This document shows, piece after piece, positions 9,328 to 18,697 of a stretch of 64,000 bases of DNA. Source of the DNA: Candidatus Dormiibacterota bacterium (lineage in GTDB: Bacteria > Vulcanimicrobiota > Vulcanimicrobiia > Vulcanimicrobiales > Vulcanimicrobiaceae); contig DATKRS010000033.1 in the NCBI GenBank assembly GCA_035532035.1, positions 31,767-95,766 on the forward strand. The letters are read 5' to 3'. Numbering within the stretch: the first letter of the stretch is position 1; the number at the start of each line of letters is the position of its first letter. Position numbers and translations under genes: made by a program. Under the pieces are notes generated by a model. It searched no databases, was not told the DNA's origin, and saw only the letters and a program-made list of their open reading frames with translations.

Positions 9328-10046
9328 CGCCGCGCCTTCTTCTTCCGCTCGCGCTTTTCGCGGCGCTTACGGCGGGTTGCGCCTCGCAACGTGCCTACGC
9401 GACGAGCCTCGGCAGTTTAAAACCGCACAAGCGTATGATCGTGCGCATCGCGCGCGGCACCGTCAGTGCGTACGCTCCGCGCATCGGCGAGCCGAGCGAT
9501 CGATTCACGGTGGAGGCGTTTGCGCGCGGATCTTCGATGCCGGCGGCACCGGAGATCCGTCCCATCGCCAACGGCATCGAAGTCCTCGCACCCGCACTTG
9601 GATCGCTGATCGTGCGCGTGCCCAAAGGCGTCGACCTCGAGGTCGTCTCGGGCGGCGGCGACGTGAACGTCACAGACATCTCGGGCAGCGCTCGAGTCTC
9701 GCTCGTCTCCGGCACGGCGACGATGATGCTTCCCGCTTACGGAGAAGCCTCCGTGGCCCGCGCCGGAAGCGTCGACGTGAAGATCGGGGCGCAGTCCTGG
9801 CCGGGGACGCTGCGTTTCGTCAATGCCGGCGGCGACATCGATCTCTCGATCGAGGAGAATGCTGCATTTCGGGTCCATCTCCACACCGACGACGGGACCA
9901 TCTTCACGGACTTCAATTTGCGCGGCACCTCGAGCGGGCGGAGCGAGACGATCGACGGCTCGGTCAACGGCGGTGCGGCGAGCGGAATCGACGTCGAATG
10001 CCGGCGCGGCGCAATTCGGCTCTTGCGCCTAGCACCGCAGATCTAG
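9324..10046 (+). CDS. Lipoprotein with DUF4097-like beta-helix repeats
   Basis: A 240-residue exported protein starting with ATG that overlaps the recombinase stop (ATGA). The N-terminus is a lipoprotein signal (hydrophobic LLLPLALFAAL, then lipobox LTAGC). The rest is a run of short beta strands with Gly/Asp turns, for example VVSGGGDVNVTDISG and FVNAGGDIDLSIEEN. This resembles the DUF4097/adhesin-like family, whose function is mostly unknown. Its TAG stop is the left CTAG of the MITE-like insertion immediately downstream. Translational coupling to a recombinase is probably only operon economy. Confidence 0.75.
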   Translation: MTPRLLLPLALFAALTAGCASQRAYATSLGSLKPHKRMIVRIARGTVSAYAPRIGEPSDRFTVEAFARGSSMPAAPEIRPIANGIEVLAPALGSLIVRVPKGVDLEVVSGGGDVNVTDISGSARVSLVSGTATMMLPAYGEASVARAGSVDVKIGAQSWPGTLRFVNAGGDIDLSIEENAAFRVHLHTDDGTIFTDFNLRGTSSGRSETIDGSVNGGAASGIDVECRRGAIRLLRLAPQI

Positions 10047-10326
10047 GGAGCCTCTGATTAATGCGCTGCACCGAGCGCAACGAGCATTTTCGTCGCAGGT
10101 CGAGAAGCGAGGAGGGAGCATACTGCACGGCGTCTGTGACCGACGCAGCGACGACGAGATGCGGCGAAAATGCCGTTGCCCTGCGGGTTTGCGCTCCGAG
10201 GGCTCGTCTGCGTTGTCGCCTGCGCGGTCACAGAGCACCCTGGGTATGCTCCCTTGCAGTCTCCTCGCATCCAAACCCTCGGAGCGTCAAACGATCGGTG
10301 CATGGGATTAATCGGAGGCTCCCTAG
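10043..10326. mobile_element. MITE-like foldback element (276 bp) with CTAG target duplication
   Basis: Two CTAG copies (10043-10046 and 10323-10326) flank 276 bp. The inner ends are inverted repeats: GGAGCCTCTGATTAAT at the left and, on the other strand, GGAGCCTCCGATTAAT at the right, with weaker pairing continuing through TGCACCGA. Further internal arms also pair. GCATTTTCGTCGCA (from 10084) matches TGCGGCGAAAATGC further in, and TCTGTGACCG matches CGGTCACAGA, so nearly the whole element can fold on itself. It has no open reading frame of note. A 4-bp CTAG duplication is known for some IS5-family elements, which suggests a non-autonomous relative; that link is inference. Both flanking genes take their stop codon from the duplicated CTAG. 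Confidence 0.75.
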
Positions 10327-11237
10327 GTCGCGAGCAATGCCTGCTTCGCCTTCACGAGCCGCACCATGGCGTCGTTATATGGCGTCGGCACGCCGACGCG
10401 CCGCCCAAAGGCGACCACCGCGCCGTTGATGTGATCGATCTCGCTTGGGTGTCCGGAGGCGAGGTCGAAGGCCATCGAGCTGCGCGCGTCTGCGCCCACT
10501 GCGATGACGTCCGTGACGTATTGCCAAGGGTTGACGAACGGAAGGTTGATCTTCAGCGCCGTCGCCACGGCTGCGGCCTCTTCCGCAAGCGCCTCCGCGA
10601 GACGAGCGGCATTCGCATCCTTGGGGATCACGCCCGCGTCGCAATCGAGGATCGCCGAGAGCGCGTTGATCGCACAGTTCGCGACGAGCTTTCCCCACAG
10701 ATGCGGACGAATGTCGTACACGACGGCCGCCTGCAATCCGCTCGCGGTCAACACGTGAGCGACCGTGCGCGACGCCGACGGCGACGCCGATCCGACGATC
10801 GTGTTGCCGCGCCCGGAAGTGTGCACGCGCCCGGGTGCGGTCGTCACAGCCGACTCGGTCGTGATGCCGAGAATCACCGGTACCGCGCCGCCGAGCGCGG
10901 TGCGGATTGCGTCCTCGTTGCCGACGCCGTTCTGCAGGGAGACGATCGGCGTTACGGGGTCGAGCTCTCCGGCGAAGGGCCGCAGGGCGCGTAGCGTGTC
11001 GACGGCCTTCACGAAGAGGAACAATATCTGCGACCCGTAGAGTTCTGCGGCGCGCCGGGCGACGCTCACGCGGCGCGACGCCTGGTCGTTGACCGCGAGC
11101 CCCTTCTGCTCGATCGTCGCGATCGTTACGCCGTTCGCATCGAGCATCGTGACGTCGCATGTCTGCGCTAGGTGAAAGCCGAAAAGCGTGCCCATCGCAC
11201 CCGCGCCGACGATCCCGACCTTGGGGCGCTGCTGCAT
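10323..11237 (-). CDS. panE: 2-dehydropantoate 2-reductase (ketopantoate reductase)
   Basis: A 304-residue cytoplasmic NADPH enzyme that makes pantoate for coenzyme A. It has the Rossmann motif VGIVGAGAMGTLFG at the start, the KAVDT and SLQNGVGNED motifs, the catalytic-lysine region LWGKLVANCAINALSAI and the C-terminal substrate motif SEIDHINGAVV with GVPTPYN. All are standard for PanE. It is the last gene of a long minus-strand operon, 16 bp after mlaD. Its TAG stop lies in the right CTAG of the MITE-like element. Other members of the fold reduce related keto acids, but the motif set favours PanE. Confidence 0.9.
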   Translation of the reverse strand: MQQRPKVGIVGAGAMGTLFGFHLAQTCDVTMLDANGVTIATIEQKGLAVNDQASRRVSVARRAAELYGSQILFLFVKAVDTLRALRPFAGELDPVTPIVSLQNGVGNEDAIRTALGGAVPVILGITTESAVTTAPGRVHTSGRGNTIVGSASPSASRTVAHVLTASGLQAAVVYDIRPHLWGKLVANCAINALSAILDCDAGVIPKDANAARLAEALAEEAAAVATALKINLPFVNPWQYVTDVIAVGADARSSMAFDLASGHPSEIDHINGAVVAFGRRVGVPTPYNDAMVRLVKAKQALLAT

Positions 11238-11253
11238 CTTCTTCTACTACCGA

Positions 11254-12735
11254 TTAGTAGCTGAACTGAATGCCGTAGTCGGTCCGCCGCTCCGGCTGAT
11301 TGATCGCGCGTTCGCCGACGAAGAGCTGCGCCCACGGCGTGAGGTGCACGTCGCCGTAGAGATCGAGCGTGGGCCGGCGAGGATCGTAGAACCTCGCCTC
11401 GATGCCGGTTCCAGTTCCATGCACGTCGTATTGCCCGAGGACGCCGAGGCGCGAGTAGAGCAATCCGCCGCCGACGCGCACGTCGGGTGCGACGCGGTGC
11501 AACGCGGCCAAGTTCCAGGTCGTCGCATGGCCGACGTCGTTTGCTCCGATCATCACGCTCGTGCTCGCGTTGGGGAGCAGGATCGCGTTGAGGTCGACTT
11601 GCGGGCCGCGATCGGCGGAGAAGAGCGCAGATGGACAGCAGACGTGCTGTGCATCGAGCTCGCCGACGCGCAGCTGCAAGGCGATCAGTTGTCGCGCAAG
11701 GCCGGAGAGCGCGCCACCCATAGCAAGCCGCTCCGAGCGCTCGAGTGGATGTGGCGAGGACTGCGGCTGGGGCGTACTCGCAGGCGGCGGCGTCGCGCCT
11801 CGATCAACGCCGTAGACGTGGCTGCGCCCGCCGAGACGCCCAAGCAGGAACGCGGCGCGCTGTAGCGTCGCGTCGAGATGGGCTATCGTGTCTCGCATCT
11901 GTTCCTGCGTCTGCGGGTTCGCCGTGACGGATTGCAGGTCCGACGTGATCTCCGCGAGGGCGCGGGTCGTCTGGGCGATGTTCTCGGTGGTCGCGATGAC
12001 GTTGCCGCGCAGCCGCGGATCGGTCGCGAATCCCTCGATCGCCGTCATTGAGCGATGGAGCTCGACCGACGCAGCGGAGACTTGCTCCAGCATGCGATCG
12101 AGCTTCGGCGCGTCGAGTGATGCGGTCGAGTTCAGCGTTGCCGCCATCGCGGCGATGTTCTCGCCCGCACTCGACAGTGACGCGTTGAGCGTGCGCGTCA
12201 TCTCGCTGGCATCGGTGAGCGTCCTCTGCAGCGTCGCGAGCATACGCGGCTCGCGCCGCTGGAGTTCTGCGAGAATGATGTCGAGGCGCCGGATCTCGCC
12301 CTGCCCCTGCTGCAGTAGGTCCTGAACGGTGGCGACGTTCTGGCCCTTCGGCTGATCGGCAATGGGAGCAATGCCGGGAGCAAACGTCGGATAGGGAAGC
12401 GGCCCGCCGCGCGGCGGGACGATGACGAGGCTAGAAGCACCGGTCAGCGGCGCCTGGATGAGAAAACGCGAGTTGCGCGGGATGCCGATGTTGTGGCGGA
12501 TCGATACCACGACGTCGACGGTGTCATCCGGAAGCAAAATGATGTGGTCTACCGTCCCGACTGCCAGGCCGCTGAAGAACACGCCGTAACCGCTCTGGAG
12601 ACCGGCGGCGGAGTCGAAATGAATCGCGAGCTGGTAGCCGGCGCGGGCGCCGAGATTCTGCAGAATGTAGAAAATGATGAACAGCAGCGCGATCGCCACG
12701 ATCGCAAAGAGGCCCACTACCGCTTGCTTAGTCAC
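11254..12735 (-). CDS. mlaD: MlaD/MCE-domain lipid-transport protein with C-terminal barrel-like extension
   Basis: A 493-residue membrane-anchored substrate-binding protein of the Mla phospholipid transporter. It starts with one membrane helix (about 5-27), then the MCE domain (about 32-110; FDSAAGLQSGYGVFFSGLAVG), then a long helical region (about 140-290) of the kind that forms the hydrophobic needle. The last 140 residues are different: beta-rich and amphipathic (VGGGLLYSRLGVLGQYDV, then IEARFYDPRRPTLDLYGDV), ending in Tyr, as in outer-membrane barrel proteins. E. coli MlaD is about 183 residues and lacks this part, so this version may span toward the outer membrane itself. It follows mlaF and mlaE in the same operon. 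Confidence 0.85.
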   Translation of the reverse strand: MTKQAVVGLFAIVAIALLFIIFYILQNLGARAGYQLAIHFDSAAGLQSGYGVFFSGLAVGTVDHIILLPDDTVDVVVSIRHNIGIPRNSRFLIQAPLTGASSLVIVPPRGGPLPYPTFAPGIAPIADQPKGQNVATVQDLLQQGQGEIRRLDIILAELQRREPRMLATLQRTLTDASEMTRTLNASLSSAGENIAAMAATLNSTASLDAPKLDRMLEQVSAASVELHRSMTAIEGFATDPRLRGNVIATTENIAQTTRALAEITSDLQSVTANPQTQEQMRDTIAHLDATLQRAAFLLGRLGGRSHVYGVDRGATPPPASTPQPQSSPHPLERSERLAMGGALSGLARQLIALQLRVGELDAQHVCCPSALFSADRGPQVDLNAILLPNASTSVMIGANDVGHATTWNLAALHRVAPDVRVGGGLLYSRLGVLGQYDVHGTGTGIEARFYDPRRPTLDLYGDVHLTPWAQLFVGERAINQPERRTDYGIQFSY

Positions 12736-12829
12736 GTTTTGTTACTACCATAGCTCCCGCCAGGATTCCCCTCGATAGGAAGACCGTTACAGCGTGCAGC
12801 AGCACGGGTGCACCCATACCGCGTGTCCG

Positions 12830-13588
12830 TCATACGGGAATCGGCCCCGTGTCGGAGCCCGCGAGAAACTGCTGCACGATGGGATTGAGCGACTTGCGCA
12901 CCTCCGCACACGGGCCGTACGCGATGATTGCGCCTTCGAAGAGCATGGCTATGTAGTCGGCCATCATGTAGATAGACGGAAGGTCGTGCGACGTGACGAC
13001 CGCGGTGCCGTTCGACCGCTCGCGCAGGCGCATGATCATCTGCGTGATCAAGTGCACCGAGATCGGGTCTAGGCCCGTCGTCGGCTCGTCGTAGAGGACG
13101 AGGTCCGGCCGGGTTACGATGGCGCGCGCGAATCCGGCACGTTTGAGCATTCCGCCGGAGAGCTCGCCCGGGAGATTGTCGTACGACGTCGACAAGCCGA
13201 CCGCATCGAGCGCGTCGGTCACGGTCTTGCGGATATCCTCTTCCGGCATGCTCGTGTTCTCGCGCAGCGGGAGCGAGACGTTGTCGCCGAGCGTCAGGCT
13301 GTCGAGCAGCGCCGCAAATTGGAACGAGAGACTGATCGAGCGGCGTACTTTGTTGAGCTCGGTCTCGTGCATGTGGCAGATGTCCTGATCCCGCACGTAG
13401 ACGTGTCCGCCGTCGGGTATTGCGAGACCGTCGAGCAGGCGCAGGATCGTCGACTTCCCTGCCCCCGAGAGGCCGACGATGCACGTGATGGCGCCCTCGG
13501 CGATCGGGAGCGTACAGTTGCGCAGCACGATGCGGTCGCCGAACGCGAGGGATACCCCGTCGAGACGAGCGATGATGCCGTCACGCAT
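12830..13588 (-). CDS. mlaF: MlaF-type ABC transporter ATP-binding protein
   Basis: A 252-residue ATPase that powers the Mla lipid transporter at the cytoplasmic face. It shows Walker A VGLSGAGKST, the signature LSGGMLKRAGFARAI (the LSGGM variant usual for MlaF), Walker B LVLYDEPTTGLDP and the switch histidine in VVTSHDL. It overlaps the mlaE stop by 8 bp, so translation is coupled. The 94 bp between it and mlaD hold no gene. Confidence 0.93.
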   Translation of the reverse strand: MRDGIIARLDGVSLAFGDRIVLRNCTLPIAEGAITCIVGLSGAGKSTILRLLDGLAIPDGGHVYVRDQDICHMHETELNKVRRSISLSFQFAALLDSLTLGDNVSLPLRENTSMPEEDIRKTVTDALDAVGLSTSYDNLPGELSGGMLKRAGFARAIVTRPDLVLYDEPTTGLDPISVHLITQMIMRLRERSNGTAVVTSHDLPSIYMMADYIAMLFEGAIIAYGPCAEVRKSLNPIVQQFLAGSDTGPIPV

Positions 13589-14360
13589 TCGAGCCGTATA
13601 GGAGCAGCGACAGGGTGAAGTTCGCGATGAATATCAAGATCATGGAGACCACGACCGCGCCCGTCGTCGACTTCCCCACGCCCGCCGCACCCCCGCGCGT
13701 GCGCAGGCCCTGATAGGAGCCGACGAGCGCAATGATCGCCGCGAAAACGATGGTCTTCAGCAAGCCCTTGTCGACGTCGGCCATCGTAATGGTCGTACGA
13801 GCGGACTGGATGAAGTCGCCGTAGCTGATGTGCGCGTACGCTTTTGCAACCCACATTCCGCCGACGAGCGACACGACGTCGGCGAAGATCGTCAGCAGCG
13901 GAAGCATCACGAGCAGCGCCAGAAGGCGCGGTACGACCAGATAGCGCGCAGGCTCGATGCCCATCGAACGCAACGCCTCGATCTGCTCGGTTACGACCAT
14001 GGAGCCGATCTCCGCCGCGATCGCCGATCCGGCTCGCCCGGCAACGACGATTCCCGTGAGCATCGGTCCGAGCTCGCGGGCCGACGCATAGGCAACCGCA
14101 CCGCCCACGATGTTTCCGAAGCCGTACTGCACGGCTTGGACCGCCGACTCGAGCGAGATCACCATGCCCGTGAAGAGCGAGGTGAGCGTCACGATGATCA
14201 GCGATTGGTAACCCAAGAGATACGCTTGCGAGATCGTCTCGCCGAAGCGTATCTGGAGCCGCGCGAGAAAGCCCAGGGAACTGCCGCCGAGCAGCGTCAA
14301 TCCACCGGCGTACGAGAAGAACGCGTTCGTTCGCTCGCCGACGCGCTCGAGCAGGTTCAC
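13581..14360 (-). CDS. mlaE: MlaE-family ABC permease
   Basis: A 259-residue inner-membrane permease of the MlaE/TrbI-like family, with five to six hydrophobic segments. Conserved stretches are ARELGPMLTGIVVAGRAGSA and the following VTEQIEALRSMGIEP, which are diagnostic of this family. It pairs with MlaF and MlaD encoded just downstream. No MlaB or MlaC gene is seen next to it. Its start overlaps the end of the preceding small gene (ATGA). Confidence 0.93.
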   Translation of the reverse strand: MNLLERVGERTNAFFSYAGGLTLLGGSSLGFLARLQIRFGETISQAYLLGYQSLIIVTLTSLFTGMVISLESAVQAVQYGFGNIVGGAVAYASARELGPMLTGIVVAGRAGSAIAAEIGSMVVTEQIEALRSMGIEPARYLVVPRLLALLVMLPLLTIFADVVSLVGGMWVAKAYAHISYGDFIQSARTTITMADVDKGLLKTIVFAAIIALVGSYQGLRTRGGAAGVGKSTTGAVVVSMILIFIANFTLSLLLYGSNA

Positions 14361-14698
14361 TGGGGCAGGCGCTCCTCGATCGCATCGAGCTGCGCCAGAA
14401 CGGCCTTCGTGGCTTCGATGCGTTTGGTCGCGACCCCGCGCTCCGCGCCGAGATTGAAGAGCACCTGATTCGCGTGCTCCATCCGCCGGTCGACGTCGCG
14501 TAGATGCGTGCGCGCTTCGCGCTCGAACGCGCCAAAGTAGCGCCTCACGGCATCGAGATACGCAACCCGCAACGACTCGTCGAGACTCCCCGAGTGCAGC
14601 GCTTGAGCCGCCGCATCTTGCACGTGGCGCATGTCGCGGTCGGTTATGTGAAAGGCGCCGACACGCGCGACGAGCACCGCGAAGCGATCGTCAGGCAT
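14357..14698 (-). CDS. Small helical protein between rph and mlaE, unknown function
   Basis: A 113-residue cytoplasmic protein that I do not recognise. It is rich in charged residues and predicted mainly helical, with no membrane segment or signal. The middle ([19 protein letters not shown]) and C-terminus ([19 protein letters not shown]) look like amphipathic helices. It overlaps the rph end by 8 bp and the mlaE start by 4 bp, so it is translated as part of the operon. A structural or regulatory partner of the lipid transporter is possible but unsupported. Confidence 0.6.
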   Translation of the reverse strand: MPDDRFAVLVARVGAFHITDRDMRHVQDAAAQALHSGSLDESLRVAYLDAVRRYFGAFEREARTHLRDVDRRMEHANQVLFNLGAERGVATKRIEATKAVLAQLDAIEERLPQ

Positions 14699-15436
14699 GC
14701 GCGGTTACCGGAAAGCCCGCGGCTTCGAGGGCGGAGCGCTGGGCGGCGAAGAGCGCGCGCAAGCCCGTCTCTGCTAGAGCCAACAGCGTATCGAGATCGC
14801 GCCGGTCGAACGGCTTTGCCTCGGCGGTCCCTTGCAACTCGACGAAACGACCGGCGTCGGTAGCGAAGACGTTCATGTCGACGTGCGCGCGGCTGTCCTC
14901 TTCGTAGGCGAGGTCCAGCATCGCGCTGCCGTCGACGATGCCGACGCTTGCTGCAGCGACGGCCGCGTCGAGCGGCCACTGCGCGAGCAGCTTGGGATCG
15001 AAAAGACGCCGCAGCGCGAGTGCGAGCGCGACGTAGGCTCCGGTGACGGCCGCCGTTCGTGTCCCTCCGTCCGCTTGCAAGACGTCACAGTCTATCCAGA
15101 TGCAACGCTCCCCGAGCTTCGCGGTATCGGTGACGGCGCGCAGCGCGCGCCCGACGATACGCTGGATTTCGTGCGTGCGTCCGCCGATCCGGCCGCGCGC
15201 GGATTCGCGCTGCGTCCGCTCCTGCGTCGCTCGCGGCAGCATCGCATACTCCGCGGTGATCCAGCCGACGCCTTGTCCGCGCATCCACTGCGGTACGCGC
15301 TCCTCGATGGTCGCCGCGCACAGCACGCGCGTGTCGCCGAGCGTGATGAGCGCACTGCCTTCGGCGAACTTCATGACCTCTGGCTCGATCGTCAGCGGCC
15401 GCAGCTCGTCCGCCTGCCGCCCGTCGCTGCGCGTCA

Positions 15437-15440
<4 letters not shown>
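14691..15440 (-). CDS. rph: Ribonuclease PH
   Basis: A 249-residue phosphorolytic exoribonuclease that trims the 3' ends of tRNA precursors. Motifs include [20 protein letters not shown], the phosphate-binding [20 protein letters not shown], the active-site [19 protein letters not shown] and [20 protein letters not shown] at 15440 overlaps the glmS stop (AATGA) and has GGTGG just upstream. A longer frame to 15578 would lie inside glmS and does not look like protein. The usual length is about 240-250. Confidence 0.93.
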
Positions 15441-17278
<1,838 letters not shown>

Positions 17279-17336
17279 GGCTACTCACTTCTGTCCCGTT
17301 TCATTCGCTTCGGAGACGCCCGCCGCGAGAGGGACG

Positions 17337-17609
17337 TCACTTGATCCCTTCTTTGGTGCGGTGGTATTCGATCTTGCCTTCCGCGATCTCGTCGAGCGCG
17401 ATCGATACCGGCTTGTTGGGATTGACCGCGTCTTGCTCGATCAGCGGCTCGCTCGCGTAGTACTCGCGCCGTTCCATCGGCGGTAACTGTTGCACGCGAA
17501 TCCAGTTGTTGAGCTGGCGCGCCCGTTTGGTGACGATGTTGACGAGGCTGAACTTCGAGTCCGCGTGCTTCAGCAGCGCGTCGAGGTCGCCGAAAACCGT
17601 TTTGCTCAT
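17337..17609 (-). CDS. rpoZ: RNA polymerase omega subunit
   Basis: A 90-residue protein with the RpoZ pattern: DSKFSLVNIVTKRARQLN near the N-terminus and KPVSIALDEIAEGKI near the C-terminus. It helps assemble RNA polymerase by binding the beta-prime subunit. It lies directly after gmk (27 bp), the classic gmk-rpoZ order of many bacteria, which supports both calls. Confidence 0.9.
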   Translation of the reverse strand: MSKTVFGDLDALLKHADSKFSLVNIVTKRARQLNNWIRVQQLPPMERREYYASEPLIEQDAVNPNKPVSIALDEIAEGKIEYHRTKEGIK

Positions 17610-17636
17610 ATTCCTTCTTCTTGTGGTACGTTTGTG

Positions 17637-18257
17637 TTACGTGTGTTCGACGCTGCGCAGCCGCTCTTCGCCCCAGCGATGAATCCTGAAACGCTCCGCC
17701 TGGAGCACCGCAGCAAGATCGTCCACCGCTTCCTCGGCCCGGTGCTGTTCGTTGACGACGATGTAGTCGAAGCTGCGGATGAACTGCATCTCCTGATGCG
17801 CGATCTCGAGACGCTGCGCGATCTCTTCGTTCGTCTCCGTCCTACGCGTCAAGAGACGCTCGCGCAAGTACGAGAACCGGTCCGGAACCAGGAAGATCAG
17901 GACCGCCGCCGGGTATGCCGCCTGCACGGCGAGCGCCCCGTTGACCTCGGGCTTCATGATGACGTCGTATCCCTCCGCGATCGTCCGCTCGACGTAATCG
18001 CGCGGAGTACCGTAGAGGTTGCCATTGTAGATGCGCCATTCGAGGAACTCCTCGGCATCGCGGCGCCGCTCGAACTCTTCTTCCGTTAAGAAGAAGTAAT
18101 GCTGCCCCTCGATCTCACCCTCCCGGGGACTCCGAGTCGTGGCCGAAACGGAGTATCGCAGGCGTGACGTGCGCGCCAACAGTGCGTCCACCAGGGTGTC
18201 CTTGCCGGCTCCCGACGGTCCCGAAACGACGAAGAGAAGCCCTGGTCCACGTTTCAC
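17637..18257 (-). CDS. gmk: Guanylate kinase
   Basis: A 206-residue cytoplasmic kinase converting GMP to GDP. It has the P-loop SGPSGAGKDT (Asp replaces the usual Ser/Thr before the last Thr), SATTRSPREGEIEGQHYFF (GMP-binding), FLEWRIYNGNLYGTP, and RRTETNEEIAQRL of the lid. GTG at 18257 overlaps the stop of the upstream lipoprotein gene (GTGA). The length is normal for the family. Confidence 0.95.
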   Translation of the reverse strand: MKRGPGLLFVVSGPSGAGKDTLVDALLARTSRLRYSVSATTRSPREGEIEGQHYFFLTEEEFERRRDAEEFLEWRIYNGNLYGTPRDYVERTIAEGYDVIMKPEVNGALAVQAAYPAAVLIFLVPDRFSYLRERLLTRRTETNEEIAQRLEIAHQEMQFIRSFDYIVVNEQHRAEEAVDDLAAVLQAERFRIHRWGEERLRSVEHT

Positions 18258-18697
18258 AGGGCGAAGCAGACGGCCTGCCGGAGCGCCGTCATCGCCGCGG
18301 CCGACTCGCCGATCGACGCCGGGCGCTCGTACTGCGCGACGATCGTCCTGCCGTTGTTCACACTGAAGGCCACCTGAAGCAACTCGTCGTGAGCAAGCCG
18401 ATACTCTGCCAGGCCGGCCTCACCCGGGCAGGCCGGGAACGGCCTGCTTCGCTCGAGTTTCGACCCGGGATGGCGCTGGACCGTATCCACGGCTTGGGCG
18501 GAGGCGAGGTCGGAGAGCGAGCCTTGCGACGGCTCCTGCGCATACGTATAGCGCTCGATCCCGGCGCCGCTCATCGTCGTCCACGCGCCGCTCGCGCTTT
18601 GCGTCCAGCCTTGCGGGTGTGGCGGACCCGGGGCGCATGCGCACAGGAGCCCGAGGGCAAGCACGCCGGCGGCAGAACGATAACGCTCGATGCGCAC
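18254..18697 (-). CDS. Small putative lipoprotein, unknown function
   Basis: A protein of about 147 residues with an N-terminal signal and lipobox: VLALGLLCAC, Cys as the modified residue, then PGPPHPQGW. The mature part has no family I recognise; it contains two Trp near the N-terminus and one Cys pair further on (ACPG and AVCF). I chose GTG at 18697, which puts the charged RIERYR before the hydrophobic stretch. This start overlaps by 8 bp the ATG of the divergent rqcH gene. It is the first gene of the gmk-rpoZ-glmS-rph-mla-panE run and overlaps gmk by 4 bp. Confidence 0.6.
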   Translation of the reverse strand: MRIERYRSAAGVLALGLLCACAPGPPHPQGWTQSASGAWTTMSGAGIERYTYAQEPSQGSLSDLASAQAVDTVQRHPGSKLERSRPFPACPGEAGLAEYRLAHDELLQVAFSVNNGRTIVAQYERPASIGESAAAMTALRQAVCFAL

